A DNA stretch of 64,000 nucleotides from Torymus aiolomorphi (lineage: Eukaryota; Arthropoda; Insecta; Hymenoptera; Torymidae), in NCBI GenBank assembly GCA_036365515.1, contig CM070876.1, positions 92,687,800 through 92,751,799 of the forward strand. Direction: 5' to 3'. The notes under the pieces are model-generated. The model searched no databases. It was given only the letters and a program-made list of their open reading frames with translations, and was not told the DNA's origin. Of the stretch, positions 54,080 through 64,000 are shown in pieces. Positions within the stretch are counted from its first letter, which is position 1, and every line of letters begins with the position of its first letter. The translations under genes were made by a program, and so were the position numbers.

Positions 54080-55320
54080 CAATTTTGTCCGTTTCCTTCC
54101 GCCCTCGGCGGGTCTATTGGTCCTGGTATTGCCGTAACTTTCAGTTGGGTGTGTTTCTCCTTGCTTCCCCAAAGTTTATAAGCAGTCTTGGGGAGGAGGC
54201 TCTGTTCCGGGGACGGTAGCTCTCGGTAAGATTTCTCTGCCTCGAGATTAAGCTCGGCCTCGACACACAACTCCAAGAGAGTGTAGATGTCCTCGAAGTC
54301 TACCCTCCTCGCCATACGCTGGAGATCTGGCCGTATATTGTGGTGTAAGGTGTCCAGCTGGTGAGAGACAGGGTGAGGCGGCTCGATCTTCTTCATGATC
54401 GAGAGTAGGCAGGTACTGAAGTCGCGCACAGGTTCATCTCTACCCTGTGTGCGCGCCGTTGCCTCTTGCAACACCCGCTGTTGAAACCTGCGGTTGGCGC
54501 CGTACCATTTTCGTGCCGACGCGCAGAATTCATTCCACATGGCCCAGCTCATCTTGTTATTCTGGTACCATGTGGCGGCGACTCCCGCAAAGAGTTCGGA
54601 GAGAGAGCTTAACATCTCTTCCTCCTTCATCTTCGCGAGGCTTCGACATTCTTCGACACGATTTAAAAACACGACGATGCTTTGTCCCTTTTCGCCCGTG
54701 AACTTCAGACACCATTTTCACGCTATGCTGCCAACATCTCGCTGGTTATTCCTATTCGGCCCTAGTTGCCGTGGAGTGCTGGCCCCAAGTGCATTTGGTT
54801 CGCTGCGCACTTCTCTCGAATTTGACTGATTCGGGAGACCCCCCCCCCCCAGGCACCGTCTAGGAGACGATTGTGCGGCGTCCTTTGGGAGGGGAATGAG
54901 CGATTGGCTAGACATCGGTGGTGTCTGCAGGTAAGTTTGCTGTTCTTCCGGACATCTGAATGTCAGGGTATCCTGGAAGCCCATCTGACGCTGTCCGTTC
55001 TGCGCTGATTCAATCCCTGTGCTGCACGCAGCTCCTTGTGATGCTTGCTGCGTGAAGTTCTCCAACGTCGTTTGCAACTTGAACTGGTTGTTTTCTAGTT
55101 GCATAACCCTCTGTGTGGTTAAAAATGTGCTCAACTCGGCAGGGATTGTCAGATCCTTCGATTCCGTTGCCACTGGCACCTGTCGTTGCTCTTCGGGGTC
55201 GTATCTGCAACTTTGTCTGTTGATCCGTCCCCCGCAACCGAGTAGGTTTGGTTCAGTTTCATCTGAACCGAGCGCCCATGGTGTCTCGATTTCGCCATTG
55301 TAGACTCTGTCGATGAACAT
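54076..55320 (-). pseudogene. Gypsy gag
   Basis: Two minus-strand frames: 55320-54718 (N-terminal, Gln/Ser-rich) and 54672-54076 (capsid-like: MSWAMWNEFCASARKWYG, QQRVLQEATARTQGRDEPV, FSTCLLSIMKKIEP, LDTLHHNIRPDLQRMARRV, ELNLEAEKSYRELPSPEQS). A C run at 54839-54850 and a frame change lie between them. The frame is cut at 54079 by the array insertion. The nucleocapsid zinc knuckle (CSDCGLPGYRTYNC, His replaced by Tyr) is on the other side of that insertion, at about 53300-53360. Confidence 0.82.
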
Positions 55321-55569
55321 TTGGCGGAGGTTTGCCCTCTTGATCCACTCCGTGTGTTCATCGACTTCTACGTTTGTGGCGATGAAATCGTCTGCCGAGT
55401 AGTCCCCGAGCAGCCATCTACTCGCGCGATATAATTATTGGAATCGCACGGCAGATGTTTGCAACTTCATCGCCGTGAGATACTTATCTATCTCAGGCAG
55501 AAGAAGGACATTTTGCCTTCTCCCTGGAATTCCCACGCGATAATTACAGTCGGAGAACAAAACTATAAT

Positions 55570-56620
55570 TGAGAGGAACTTGCGCTCGCACGCTACGTGA
55601 TGTACAGTGTATACTCAGTGCGTCGATTGAGCGCGAGTACTTCCCTAAACTCCAGGTGCTTACAATCGCGTGTTACAGAAAAAAAGGACTAACTTGTCTC
55701 TCAAGCTGTCTCCCTGAATCTACATTCGCGAGCAGAAACGATAGCGCACCACCAGAAAGGGAGTGTCGCGCTTAAGTTGGTTCTATTAAAAGTCTGAAGT
55801 TATTTGAGTGGTAAAAAAATATTATTTTTATTCTTCAATATTTAAGAAATATTTTGAAACGATAAATTAATTAATAATAATTGTTCAACTTTCATATATA
55901 TTTGATAGCTAATAGTTTTGTTTTTTTTTTTAAATAAAGGTTAAAAAGTTTGTCGTTTTGACTAGTAAATGCCGTCAATCTAACCTCAAACCATGACTTT
56001 TCCGACTTTGAACTAAAATATCTTTTTATTTTATTCGGCTATTGGTATATTTTTTAATACTTTTAGAAAATATGAAATTTACTTTCTCGATATCTCTTTT
56101 TTGCTATAATTCTGCAGTGTTTAAGTACTTCAATTTGAATACTTTTCCATGCCAACCGCATGGCTCCCATATTTCACCATGTTAAAACAAAAATTTTTTA
56201 AACAATATTATTTCAAGTATTTTGCCGGCAACTTGCACTTAAAACTATATCAATTTGTTCATGAAAACCTGAACAATAACATCCTTCAATATTATTTTCA
56301 TCTGCAGACTTTACGATTTTCATAGAACCACCTTAAACATTTGCTTCGCGACTCGTTGATCTTACAATTAATCCACACATCCGAAAGTCACACAGACACA
56401 AGCACTCGCATCAGGTTGAAAACCAGTTTATTTCTCGATGAGAAGATATTCGGCATTAACGGTTAAGTAGCGGGTAACTTTTCGTGCGCGCACTTCAACG
56501 GCGGAAATCAGAATAGAGCTAGCGTGCGCCGTTGCCGATTTCTCTCCGCGCGCATGCGCGCCTACGCTTCGCTCCGAAGAGGAACGCGCGCGTGGTAGTT
56601 CGCCCGCGAATTTCGAACTT
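55570..56620. other. AT-rich spacer with a GC-rich patch, no gene recognised
   Basis: 55570-55780 may hold the Gypsy 5' LTR (no clear ends). 55790-56390 is AT-rich. 56470-56620 is CpG-rich with palindromic GCGCGCATGCGCGC; no gene or RNA recognised. Confidence 0.4.
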
Positions 56621-56624
56621 CTTT

Positions 56625-56945
56625 ACAGTATATTAGGAGTATATTGGCAATATATTATGACTATATTAGCCATTTATTTGCAATATATTTGGAATATATT
56701 ATGAATATATTAGCCACTTATTTGCAATATATTTGGAATATATTGTGAATATATTGGGAATATATTGGGAATATATTTGGAATATATTGTGAATATATTG
56801 GGAATATATTTGCAATATATTTGGAATATATTGGCAATATATTTTGAATATATTGTTAATATATTGGGAATATATTTGCAATATATTTGGAATATATTGA
56901 GAGTAGATTGAGAATAGATTAGCAATATATTGTAATAAATTAAAT
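56625..56945. repeat. AT-rich 12/13-bp minisatellite (GGAATATATTGS)
   Basis: About 25 copies of GAATATATTGGN/GCAATATATTTG words. Frames rich in Tyr-Ile-Asn come from the repeat. Confidence 0.92.
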
Positions 56946-57980
56946 ATATTGAAATTTTGAAAATACAATTCTACTATATAATTCTAAGCTCTCAACACCC
57001 ACGTAAAAGTGATTTATACAGATTGTATACAACAGATGTATAAAATCCGTATACAGAAATGATTCCCAGCGTAAAAAAAGTTACTATGGCCCAAATATTG
57101 CACATAGTATTAGCCAAGTATGAGCAAGGTGTGGCCTATAAGAAACAATATATGGGCAAAATATTGGCTTTAGAATGTCACGGCGCCGAAGCCACACACG
57201 GCCTATCTTTAGATATATCTTGGACAACTATTGCTCATATATTGCTCCATACAAATCCAATGTTTCATTTGACATTGCCAATAAACGAAATTTTTCCGTG
57301 TCTGTAGTAGTAAAAGCATTAATATTTGGGCCAAATCTATCCACATTTTTATAAAAACTTGCCAAAATGTGAGAAAAACATAGCCTTATATTGCAGAACT
57401 ATGTATACATATAAATAAAATATGTCGATATCATGGAAATAATAAAAATGAAAAAGAAAAATTATATATTATAATATGAATAATAAAAAACACATCAAAA
57501 TATATTAAAACATGAAAAAATGTTCTCATCCCAAGCTTTCAAAAATATCGGTTAAATAAATTGATATCGGTCAAGCTAAAAAATGAAGTAAAAAAATTAT
57601 ACAGAAAAGAGGTAGGTATAAAAGAATTGAAATAAACAAATATTTTATTAAAAAAATGTTATTTATTTAAATAACAATTTGCTTTATACATTCTGAGTGG
57701 TTCTCAGAGAATCCAAATGCGTTCCGGCTATAGAGAAAAAACGGTAACTCCATACACTGAAAGAAAAAGAAACAGAAACAGCTTCAATCTACGGTCAGCA
57801 TAACTGGAATCGTCGGGTAGGAAATGTTTTATAATAACGGAGGTGTTTTTGATTGATCGCAGGCGACCTTTCGCAACGAAAACGAAAATGAGAATGAATG
57901 ACACATTGCTGAGCACGCGTGTTTATGACTGTGAGGAGCCCGCTCTTCTAACTACGAATGCGCCAGTGATAACTTATTTA
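56946..57980. other. No gene recognised
   Basis: AT-rich. An 82-codon frame at 57059 has no recognisable feature. ATATATGGGCAAAATATTGG words link it to the preceding satellite. Confidence 0.4.
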
Positions 57981-57984
57981 TTGG

Positions 57985-59705
57985 CCCATACTTCCTACGC
58001 TGGCCTCTAATTGGTGCAAATTTATCGAGGATCTCCAAAATGGCGGAATTAGATATTTTTTGCGATATTTTCAGACTAAAGGGGTAGTTTGGGAGTGCTT
58101 TGGGCCTTTGGGAGTTGCCAGTTTTTTTGTAGATATCTTGCATGCTCTTAATTGTATACCGAGAATAAAATACTACGGGATCTCCAAAACGGCGGAATTA
58201 GATCTTTTTTTGAGATTTTTTCGGACTACAGGGGTAGTTTGGGCGTGCTTTGGGGGTTGCCAATTTTTTTGTAGATATCTTGCATGCTCTTAATTGTATT
58301 CCAGGAATAAAATTATCGCGGAACTCTAAAACGGCCGAATTAGACTTTTTTGTGATTTTTCCGTATGAAAGGGGTAGTTTGGGGGTCTTCCGCGGTGCTT
58401 TAGGGGTTGCCAATTTTTTTGTAGATATTCTGCATAGTCGAAATTATATTCCGATAATAAAATTATTGGGGATCTCATAAATGGCAGAATTAAATTTTTA
58501 TTTGCTATTTTTTCGTGCGAAAGGGGGTCTTCCACGGTGCTTTGGGGATTGCCAATTTTTTTATAAATATTCTGCATGGTCGAAATTGTATTCCAATAAT
58601 AAAATTATCGGCGATCTAAAACACGGCGAACTTAGACTTTTTTGCGATTTTTTCGTGCGAAAGGGGTGATCCTTGGTACTTTGGGGGTTGCCAATTTTTA
58701 TGTAGATATCTTGCATGCTCTTAATTGTATTCCGGGAATAAAATAATCGGGGATCTCCAAAACGGCGGAATTAGATTTTCTTTTTGAGATTTTTTGGGAC
58801 TAAAGGGGTAGTTTGGGGGTGTTCCGAGGTGCTTTGGAGGTTGCCAAATTTTCTTTAGATATTCTGCATGGTTAAAATTGTATTCCTATAATAAAATTAT
58901 CGGGGATCTAAAAAACGGCGAAATTAGACTTTTTTGCGATTTTTTAGTGTGAAAGGGGTAGCTTGGGGGTATGCCGCGGTTCTTTGGGGGTTGCCTATTT
59001 TTTTTAGATATTCTACATGGTCAAAATTGTATTCCGATATTAAAATTAACGGGGATCTCAAAAATGGCCGAATTAGATTTTTCTTGCGATTTTTTCGTGC
59101 GAAAGGAGTAGTTTGGGGGTGATTCTTGGTGCTTTGGGGGTTACCAATTTTTTTTATAGTTATACTGCATGCTCTTAATTGTATTCCGGGAATAAAATAA
59201 TCGGGAATTTCCAAAACAGCGGAATTATATTTTTTTTGCGATTTTTTTTCGTGCGAAAGGAGTAGTTTGGGGGTGATTCTTTAGTGCTTTGGGGGTTGCC
59301 AATTTTTTTGTAGATAAGTTGCATGCTCTTAATTGTATTCCGGGAATAAAATAATCGGGGATCTCCAAAACAGCAGAATTAGATATTTTTTGGAGATTTT
59401 TTGGGACTAAGGGGGTAGTTTGGGGGTAAAAACGGCGGAATTAGATTTTTTTGCGATTTTATCGTGCGAAAGGGGTAGTTTGGGGGTTCCGCGGTGCTTG
59501 AGAGGGTTGCCAATTTTTTTGTAGATATTCTGCATGGTCAAAATTGAATTCCGATAATAAAATTATCGTAGATCTCAAAAACGGCGGAATTAGAATTTTT
59601 TTCTTTTTTTCCACTATAAAATGGGGTGTTAAGGGGTGAGTTTCTGTTAGTTTTTATTTTTTTATTCCGGGCGGAAATTAAAATTTTTTGGATATTTGGA
59701 TTTTC
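57985..59705. repeat. Satellite, about 12 units of 140-155 bp
   Basis: GGCGGAATTAGA-like words at 58042, 58191, 58333, 58482, 58624, 58763, 58915, 59066, 59219, 59372, 59433 and 59582; one interval is only 61 bp. Each unit has TTTTTGCGATTTTTTCGTGC, AAAGGGGTAGTTTGGGGGT, GCTTTGGGGGTTGCCAATTT and GCATG(CTCTTA/GTCAAA)ATTGTATTCC. Confidence 0.93.
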
Positions 59706-59734
59706 GTTAGAGTCACAACGTAGCAAACTTCAAC

Positions 59735-60385
59735 CACGTTACTTTCGGCCATACATTAAGCTATACTTTAAACCATACTTTCAGCCATACTTTAGACAAA
59801 GCGTGTCACAACCATAGCAACCATAGACGGAAAACTTGATATGAACTTGAGATTAGTTTCCGCCAATGTTCGTGTAAAAATACGAATCTTCCACTCGCCT
59901 TACGAAATACTTTATATGTTTATATTAACTTTGGCTCAATTCATCTCTTTTAAGTTTTGAAAACCAAATTGAAATCTTACTATTAACTTACGTAAAACTT
60001 CATACAAAGTTAATGTTAGGTTTCGCCAAAGTTTGGGAAAAGAATGATAAATACGTCTGTGTAAAAAGTCTGAAAAAAATATGTGTAAAAATACGAATCT
60101 TACACTCGTCTTACGAAATATTTTATATGTTTATATTAAGTTTGGCTCAGTTCATCTCTTTTAAAGTTTATTAAACCAAATTGAAATTTTATGATTAACT
60201 TACGTAAAACTTAATACAATGTTAGACAAACATGAGTTAAGTTTCGCCAAAGTTTCGGTGAAGAATGATAAATATTACACTCTACTTACGGAAAACTTAA
60301 TATAAAATTAAGGTGAATTTCCGTCAAAGTGCATGAAAAAATTCGAATCCTACGCTCTCCTTACGGAATCGAAACGATAACTTGA
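59735..60385. repeat. Inverted copy of the 40.5-41.9 kb repeat family
   Basis: Inverted order of the same blocks: GGCCATACATTAAGC 12-mers, then GTGTCACAACCAT, GATTAGTTTCCGCCAATGTT, ACTTACGTAAAACTT, and at the end GAATCCTACGCTCTCCTTACGG. A partial internal duplication lies at 60060-60250. Confidence 0.83.
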
Positions 60386-60399
60386 TAAGACTTTGCTCT

Positions 60400-61190
60400 G
60401 AGAAAAATGTTAGTCAACCAGTCGCACGAGATTGTAAGGGTGCTTTTCTATTTGCAAAAATCTTGTTGCACGGTCGGATAGAACTTTACCGATTTCGGAC
60501 CGCTGCTATATGAAGACAAGACTGCTGCCGTTCCGGTCTAGTAATACAGTACGGCTGAATTATGTTGATTTCTTGCATAAGCGGCGCGAAATCTCATGTA
60601 GCGCTTACACTGAGAGGGCGATCGGAGCGTAGCAGCGTAGACCATGGTCGTAAGGCCAATGTTCAAAATGCAAAAGCTTCGTTCTTGCGCGTAGCACTCA
60701 CGGGGCAGCACGCAGGTTCCATGGCGAGAGTATGCGCAGCTGAGTCGAACGCAACAACGTTGCTATACCCAAGTTGCCCCCTCGGTGTATACGCAGTGTT
60801 AGCACTAGAACGTCTCGTATAAGTATAACTTAATTTTTCTCAGTGAGCGCAAATGTTTTTCCTAGGGCTTACTACGCCCTAAGTGCACACCATATTTTTT
60901 GTGACCCATGTATTGATTTTCGGCGTTTTTGAACCTAAAAAGCAAGGCTACATTGATTTTTTCCTATTTTACGAAATTTTAGAGTAGCAGGCGTAAATGG
61001 ATTTTTGTATACAATCGTTACGAGGACGTCGTAGTCATTCGCGAACACTGAACGGTTACCAGCGTCATAGTTCAGTTAGTGGTGAAGAAACGAGGCTAGC
61101 ACAATCTGCCATACCGACACGCAGCGTTGTTCTCTCTGAAGTTGGCTACGCATTACGATTAATCTCAGTGCACTCTACAGTCCATGATCC
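60400..61190. other. No gene recognised
   Basis: Moderately GC-rich (60500-60830, 61000-61200). Frames at 60562-60822 and 60997-61260 show no family features. Confidence 0.4.
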
Positions 61191-61194
61191 AGCT

Positions 61195-61595
61195 AGTTCC
61201 CGTAGTTTTTTCAAAAGGCACATCGATACCAACTCTTTTTTATGCATTTTTTCACGCTGAATTTTGATAGTAAATTTTTGAAAAAATCCGTCTTTATTTG
61301 TTATAAACAATTTATTGGACAAATGTTATATTTTCGATTTTGAAAAATTCTAGACTATTCTCTGTCATTTTCTGAGCAAAAATGGTTTTTTTGTTCAGAT
61401 TATAGAATAGTTTAAAATTTTTTTAAAATCGAAAATTTAATATTTTGCAATAAATTGTTTATAATAAAAACGGATTTTTTGTAATAATCCATCAAAATTC
61501 AGATTCAGTGTGGAAAAATAGATAAGATAGAGAAGAGAAGAGAAATACTTGGGGTCAATAATGTCCTTTTTGAAAAGGTTACGGGAACCTATAGC
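61195..61595. mobile_element. About 0.4-kb foldback MITE
   Basis: Left GTTCCCGTAGTTTTTTCAAA, CGCTGAATTTTGAT, AAAATCCGTCTTTATTTGTT and AAACAATTTATTG return inverted at 61420-61595 around a centre near 61375. Confidence 0.8.
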
Positions 61596-62039
61596 TGTTT
61601 GTAATGATTGAACACGATATTTATAAAAATAATATTTGGACATTTGAAATAGAAAACTAGTTAGAAGATGGTGACTTATTGAAATTTTGATTTTAAATTA
61701 GTTTTACAGAATATTTCGTAAAACCTAAAATAATGTAATTTATTTTTACGCTTTTACTTTTATATTTATTTTGTTAACGTAATTTTGATAAATAAAGTAA
61801 TGAAATATTTTTTTTCTATTATAATTATTCAGTTTTGAATACTCAAACTCAAGAAATCTATTTTTAAAATTTAAACATAAAATTTTTGGGGACTGTTCAA
61901 TATAGGCCAATCAAATAACAGCAACCACCCAAAAAAAGGCTTATTGTGATAAACGATTTTATCTATAATATTTTCAGAAGGAATAAGTAAACATTTGTTG
62001 TTACTATAATCTATGTATACTTGTTAATATGTCTATTGA

Positions 62040-62860
62040 CTTACAATGAACGTATTTATTCACGTTTACGTACATAGTTACAATATTATTTTATAATTTA
62101 TTTACATCTACGTTTATCGACTCAGAGTCTATACGTAATGACTGATACCATATGCTTTCTATGTGTTAGTCTATACGTTTATCAACTGAGTCTACGTATG
62201 TGACCGACTAACTCTTACACATGATTTTTCCTTAGGAAAAAAGTATAACACATGTATAAAAAATAGTTAACGTAAATATGTATTGGAACTACGATTATTC
62301 GTCAAAGAACGTCATTGATATATTAATGATCATTTTTATTATTATTATTTCTATGTGTCAATACGTTTATAGACTTCAGAGCCTGCGTATTTGCTAAGAC
62401 ACATTCAGGGTAGTCAATACGTTTGTCGACTTAGAGTCTTCGTATTTATTAACTGACACCATGTGCTTTCCTACGTGTCAGTCTATACGTTTATCGACTT
62501 GGAGTCTGTACGTATGTGACCGACTGACACTTACACATGGTTTTTCCTCAGAACAGAAATATAATATGCGTATAAAAAATAGTTAATGTAAATTGATTTT
62601 AATTTTGTTTCATTGCAAGATACGTTAATTTATTATATTTTTTATATTATATTTGCATTCGAACTACGATTATTCGTCAAAGAAAGTCATTGATATATTT
62701 ATGATCATTTTTATTATTATTTCTACGTATCAATACGTTTATAGACTTCAGAGTCTGCGTATTTGCTAAGACACATTCGTGGTAGTCAATACGTTTATCG
62801 ACTTAGAGTATGCGACCAACTGACACTTACACATGGTTTTCCCTCTGAACAAAAGTATGA
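62040..62860. repeat. Tandem repeat, about 300-375-bp units
   Basis: CTTACACATGRTTTTTCCT at about 62215, 62531 and 62828; CTACGATTATTCGTCAAAGAA at 62289 and 62662; ACGTTTATCGACTYRGAGTCT words several times. Confidence 0.87.
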
Positions 62861-62954
62861 TAGATGCTATAATAAATAATAGATATTTTTAATTTTCTTT
62901 TACTTTTGTACTTGCTTTTACTTTTTCTGAAATTATTATATTTACAATAGTTTT

Positions 62955-63000
62955 ATTTTGCTTCCTCCTAGAGGAAGCTTTGTGATAGTAAAAAAAAAAG
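62955..63000 (+). repeat. Fourth, diverged copy of the GGAAGCTTTGTRA word
   Basis: GCTTCCTCCTAGAGGAAGCT palindrome followed by TTGTGATAGTAAAAAA, the counterpart of TTGTAACGGTGAAAA elsewhere. Confidence 0.5.
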
Positions 63001-63079
63001 TTTGTGAGATAATGTCTTAGGAATGTTGTATAGAAAATTTGGAATCGAAATACACCATTTTTAGAAAATGTCCGTATGG

Positions 63080-63080
<1 letters not shown>

Positions 63081-63112
<32 letters not shown>
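63081..63112. repeat. (TG)n microsatellite
   Basis: About 16 TG units. Confidence 0.96.
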
Positions 63113-63121
<9 letters not shown>

Positions 63122-64000
63122 CCGTATACTCTGATATCTCATGATCTACTCAACCGATTTTAACGAGAGAGTGATCATTTTTTCAGATTTTGCTTCAACA
63201 ATTGGGGTCAATATTTTATTTTTGTCAAAATCGATTTTTTTGTTTTTTATCGCCATTTTTAAATTTTCAAAATTTTTATTTTCAATTTTTTTTATATTTA
63301 GAACAAATATTATTTATATACGATAAATTCTCTGTATGCAGAATAAAATTTTCTACAATTTAAAAAAAAAAAAAAAAAAAACCGTTAGCTATATTTCGTC
63401 ATAAGTTATTCATGAAAACGTCATTTTTAGTAAATAGGTTATATTTCAAAATTAAAAAAAGATATTAACATGAATATTTTTTTGGTTATAAAGAATACTG
63501 AGTACTATAACTTACTAAATTTTTAGGTTTTTTTATTCATTATTTTTGGAGAAAAAAAAATAATTTATAAAAAAAAGTGTTTTTTTTTTGTCGTTCAATA
63601 ACTAGAGTAAAATTGGCTTAATCAGTTTGAAATTTTTTTTAGTGGTACATTTTGTATCACAATCGATTGAGTTCTTTGGGCAAAAGGATTGATCCATAAA
63701 TTTCGGAGATATTTGAGGTTAAAATTTTTTTCACTTTTTTTTAAATCGTAATTTCTCGAGAACGGCTTTATGTATTTGAATCGGGTGGGCGGCATTCGAA
63801 AGAGAATTTCAAGACCTATATTTTCTAAAAAAAATTATTTGTCTAGCTATTACGGTTCTTTTGTTATTAATAAAAACGTAAACATTGAAAAATGAAAAAA
63901 ATGAGTTTGGTATGTCCAACTATTGCGGGAGTAAAAATTGACTTAAGCGCTTCAAAATTCCTCGTAGAGGTGGATTTTGGATAGTTTTCGGTCGAGTTAT
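63113..64000. other. AT-rich end of window, no gene
   Basis: Contains A run 63362-63380 and TTTGAGGTTAAAATTTTTTT-type words like the 305-bp repeat family. The 61-codon frame at 63141 is low-complexity. Confidence 0.5.

Larger units (their letters stand above)
51540..55560 (-). mobile_element. Gypsy-type LTR retrotransposon, truncated
   Basis: Minus-strand order gag, protease, RT, RNase H. The 5' side (55780-55400) carries a GC-richer leader with CCAGGGAGAAGGC, possibly 5' LTR plus primer site. Integrase and 3' LTR are absent at the low-coordinate end. Confidence 0.8.

Noticed and set aside
56699..56968. Tyr/Ile/Asn-rich frames
   Set aside because: Translation of the AT-rich 12-bp satellite.
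60562..61260. Frames of 86-87 codons in a GC-richer patch
   Set aside because: No family features, no splice or promoter context, no matching strand partner.
1..64000. tRNA and rRNA genes
   Set aside because: No segment with a recognisable tRNA A/B-box pair or rRNA core was noticed; a covariance-model search would be needed to exclude them.

Overview
The window looks like repeat-dense DNA from an animal genome, most likely an insect. The support is a spliced eukaryotic gene exon (IWS1, minus strand), insect-type Polinton/Maverick, Penelope, Copia, Gypsy, LINE, Helitron and foldback elements, and many CT, AC, TA and TG microsatellites. Hymenoptera would fit the style of the repeats, but that is a guess. 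Nothing prokaryotic is present: no operons, Shine-Dalgarno sites or CRISPR.

Region 1 (1-12.9 kb, all plus strand) is an endogenous Polinton/Maverick (adintovirus-like) element, cut by the left window edge. In order it holds protein-primed DNA polymerase B (badly broken, catalytic Asp changed to Asn), a packaging ATPase (open), a small protein with a hydrophobic C-terminus (one stop), a conserved element protein (open), a retrovirus-type integrase (broken, catalytic Glu missing), a probable minor capsid protein (one frameshift), a small basic protein (one frameshift), the major capsid protein (open), a conserved 'DIQGF' protein (two TGA stops) and an adenain-like cysteine protease (two stops). 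To the right lie degenerate direct repeats, an unrecognised gene with a nuclear-localisation-like cluster, and a small Lys/Ser-rich ORF followed by a perfect histone-type 3' stem-loop. The genes together describe a virion-forming, self-synthesising, integrating element. The breaks say this copy is not autonomous now.

Region 2 (13-22 kb) is nested transposon debris: a 5'-truncated LINE between two CT tracts, a foldback MITE, a 305-bp tandem repeat that recurs inverted at 21 kb, a Helitron helicase fragment, two Penelope-type 3' ends with decayed hammerhead ribozymes, and two GC-rich hairpins. Region 3 (21.9-26 kb) has a solo LTR ending about 30 bp from an IWS1 exon with good splice sites, then a Copia element on the minus strand interrupted by a 0.5-kb MITE. 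Region 4 (27.8-30.6 kb) is a head-on pair of Penelope-like copies forming a giant inverted repeat, each with a hammerhead motif and a GIY-YIG domain. Region 5 (32.5-37.7 kb) is a LINE split by a complete 3.19-kb DNA transposon (CAC...GTG ends, 4-bp target duplication, Cys-rich transposase with two stops).

Region 6 (39.4-60.4 kb) is dominated by foldback and satellite DNA: 0.5-kb tandem repeats, degenerate and then precise 12-bp minisatellite arrays inside inverted repeats, a 2,673-bp macro-repeat in tandem, a Gypsy element on the minus strand carrying an insertion of the 12-bp array bounded by a 9-bp direct repeat, a 12-bp AT satellite, and about twelve units of a 150-bp satellite. Region 7 (60.4-64 kb) holds a foldback MITE, a tandem repeat and AT-rich DNA without recognisable genes.

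The only host-gene content I can support is the IWS1 exon and, weakly, a possible two-exon 5' gene end near 38.5-38.9 kb.
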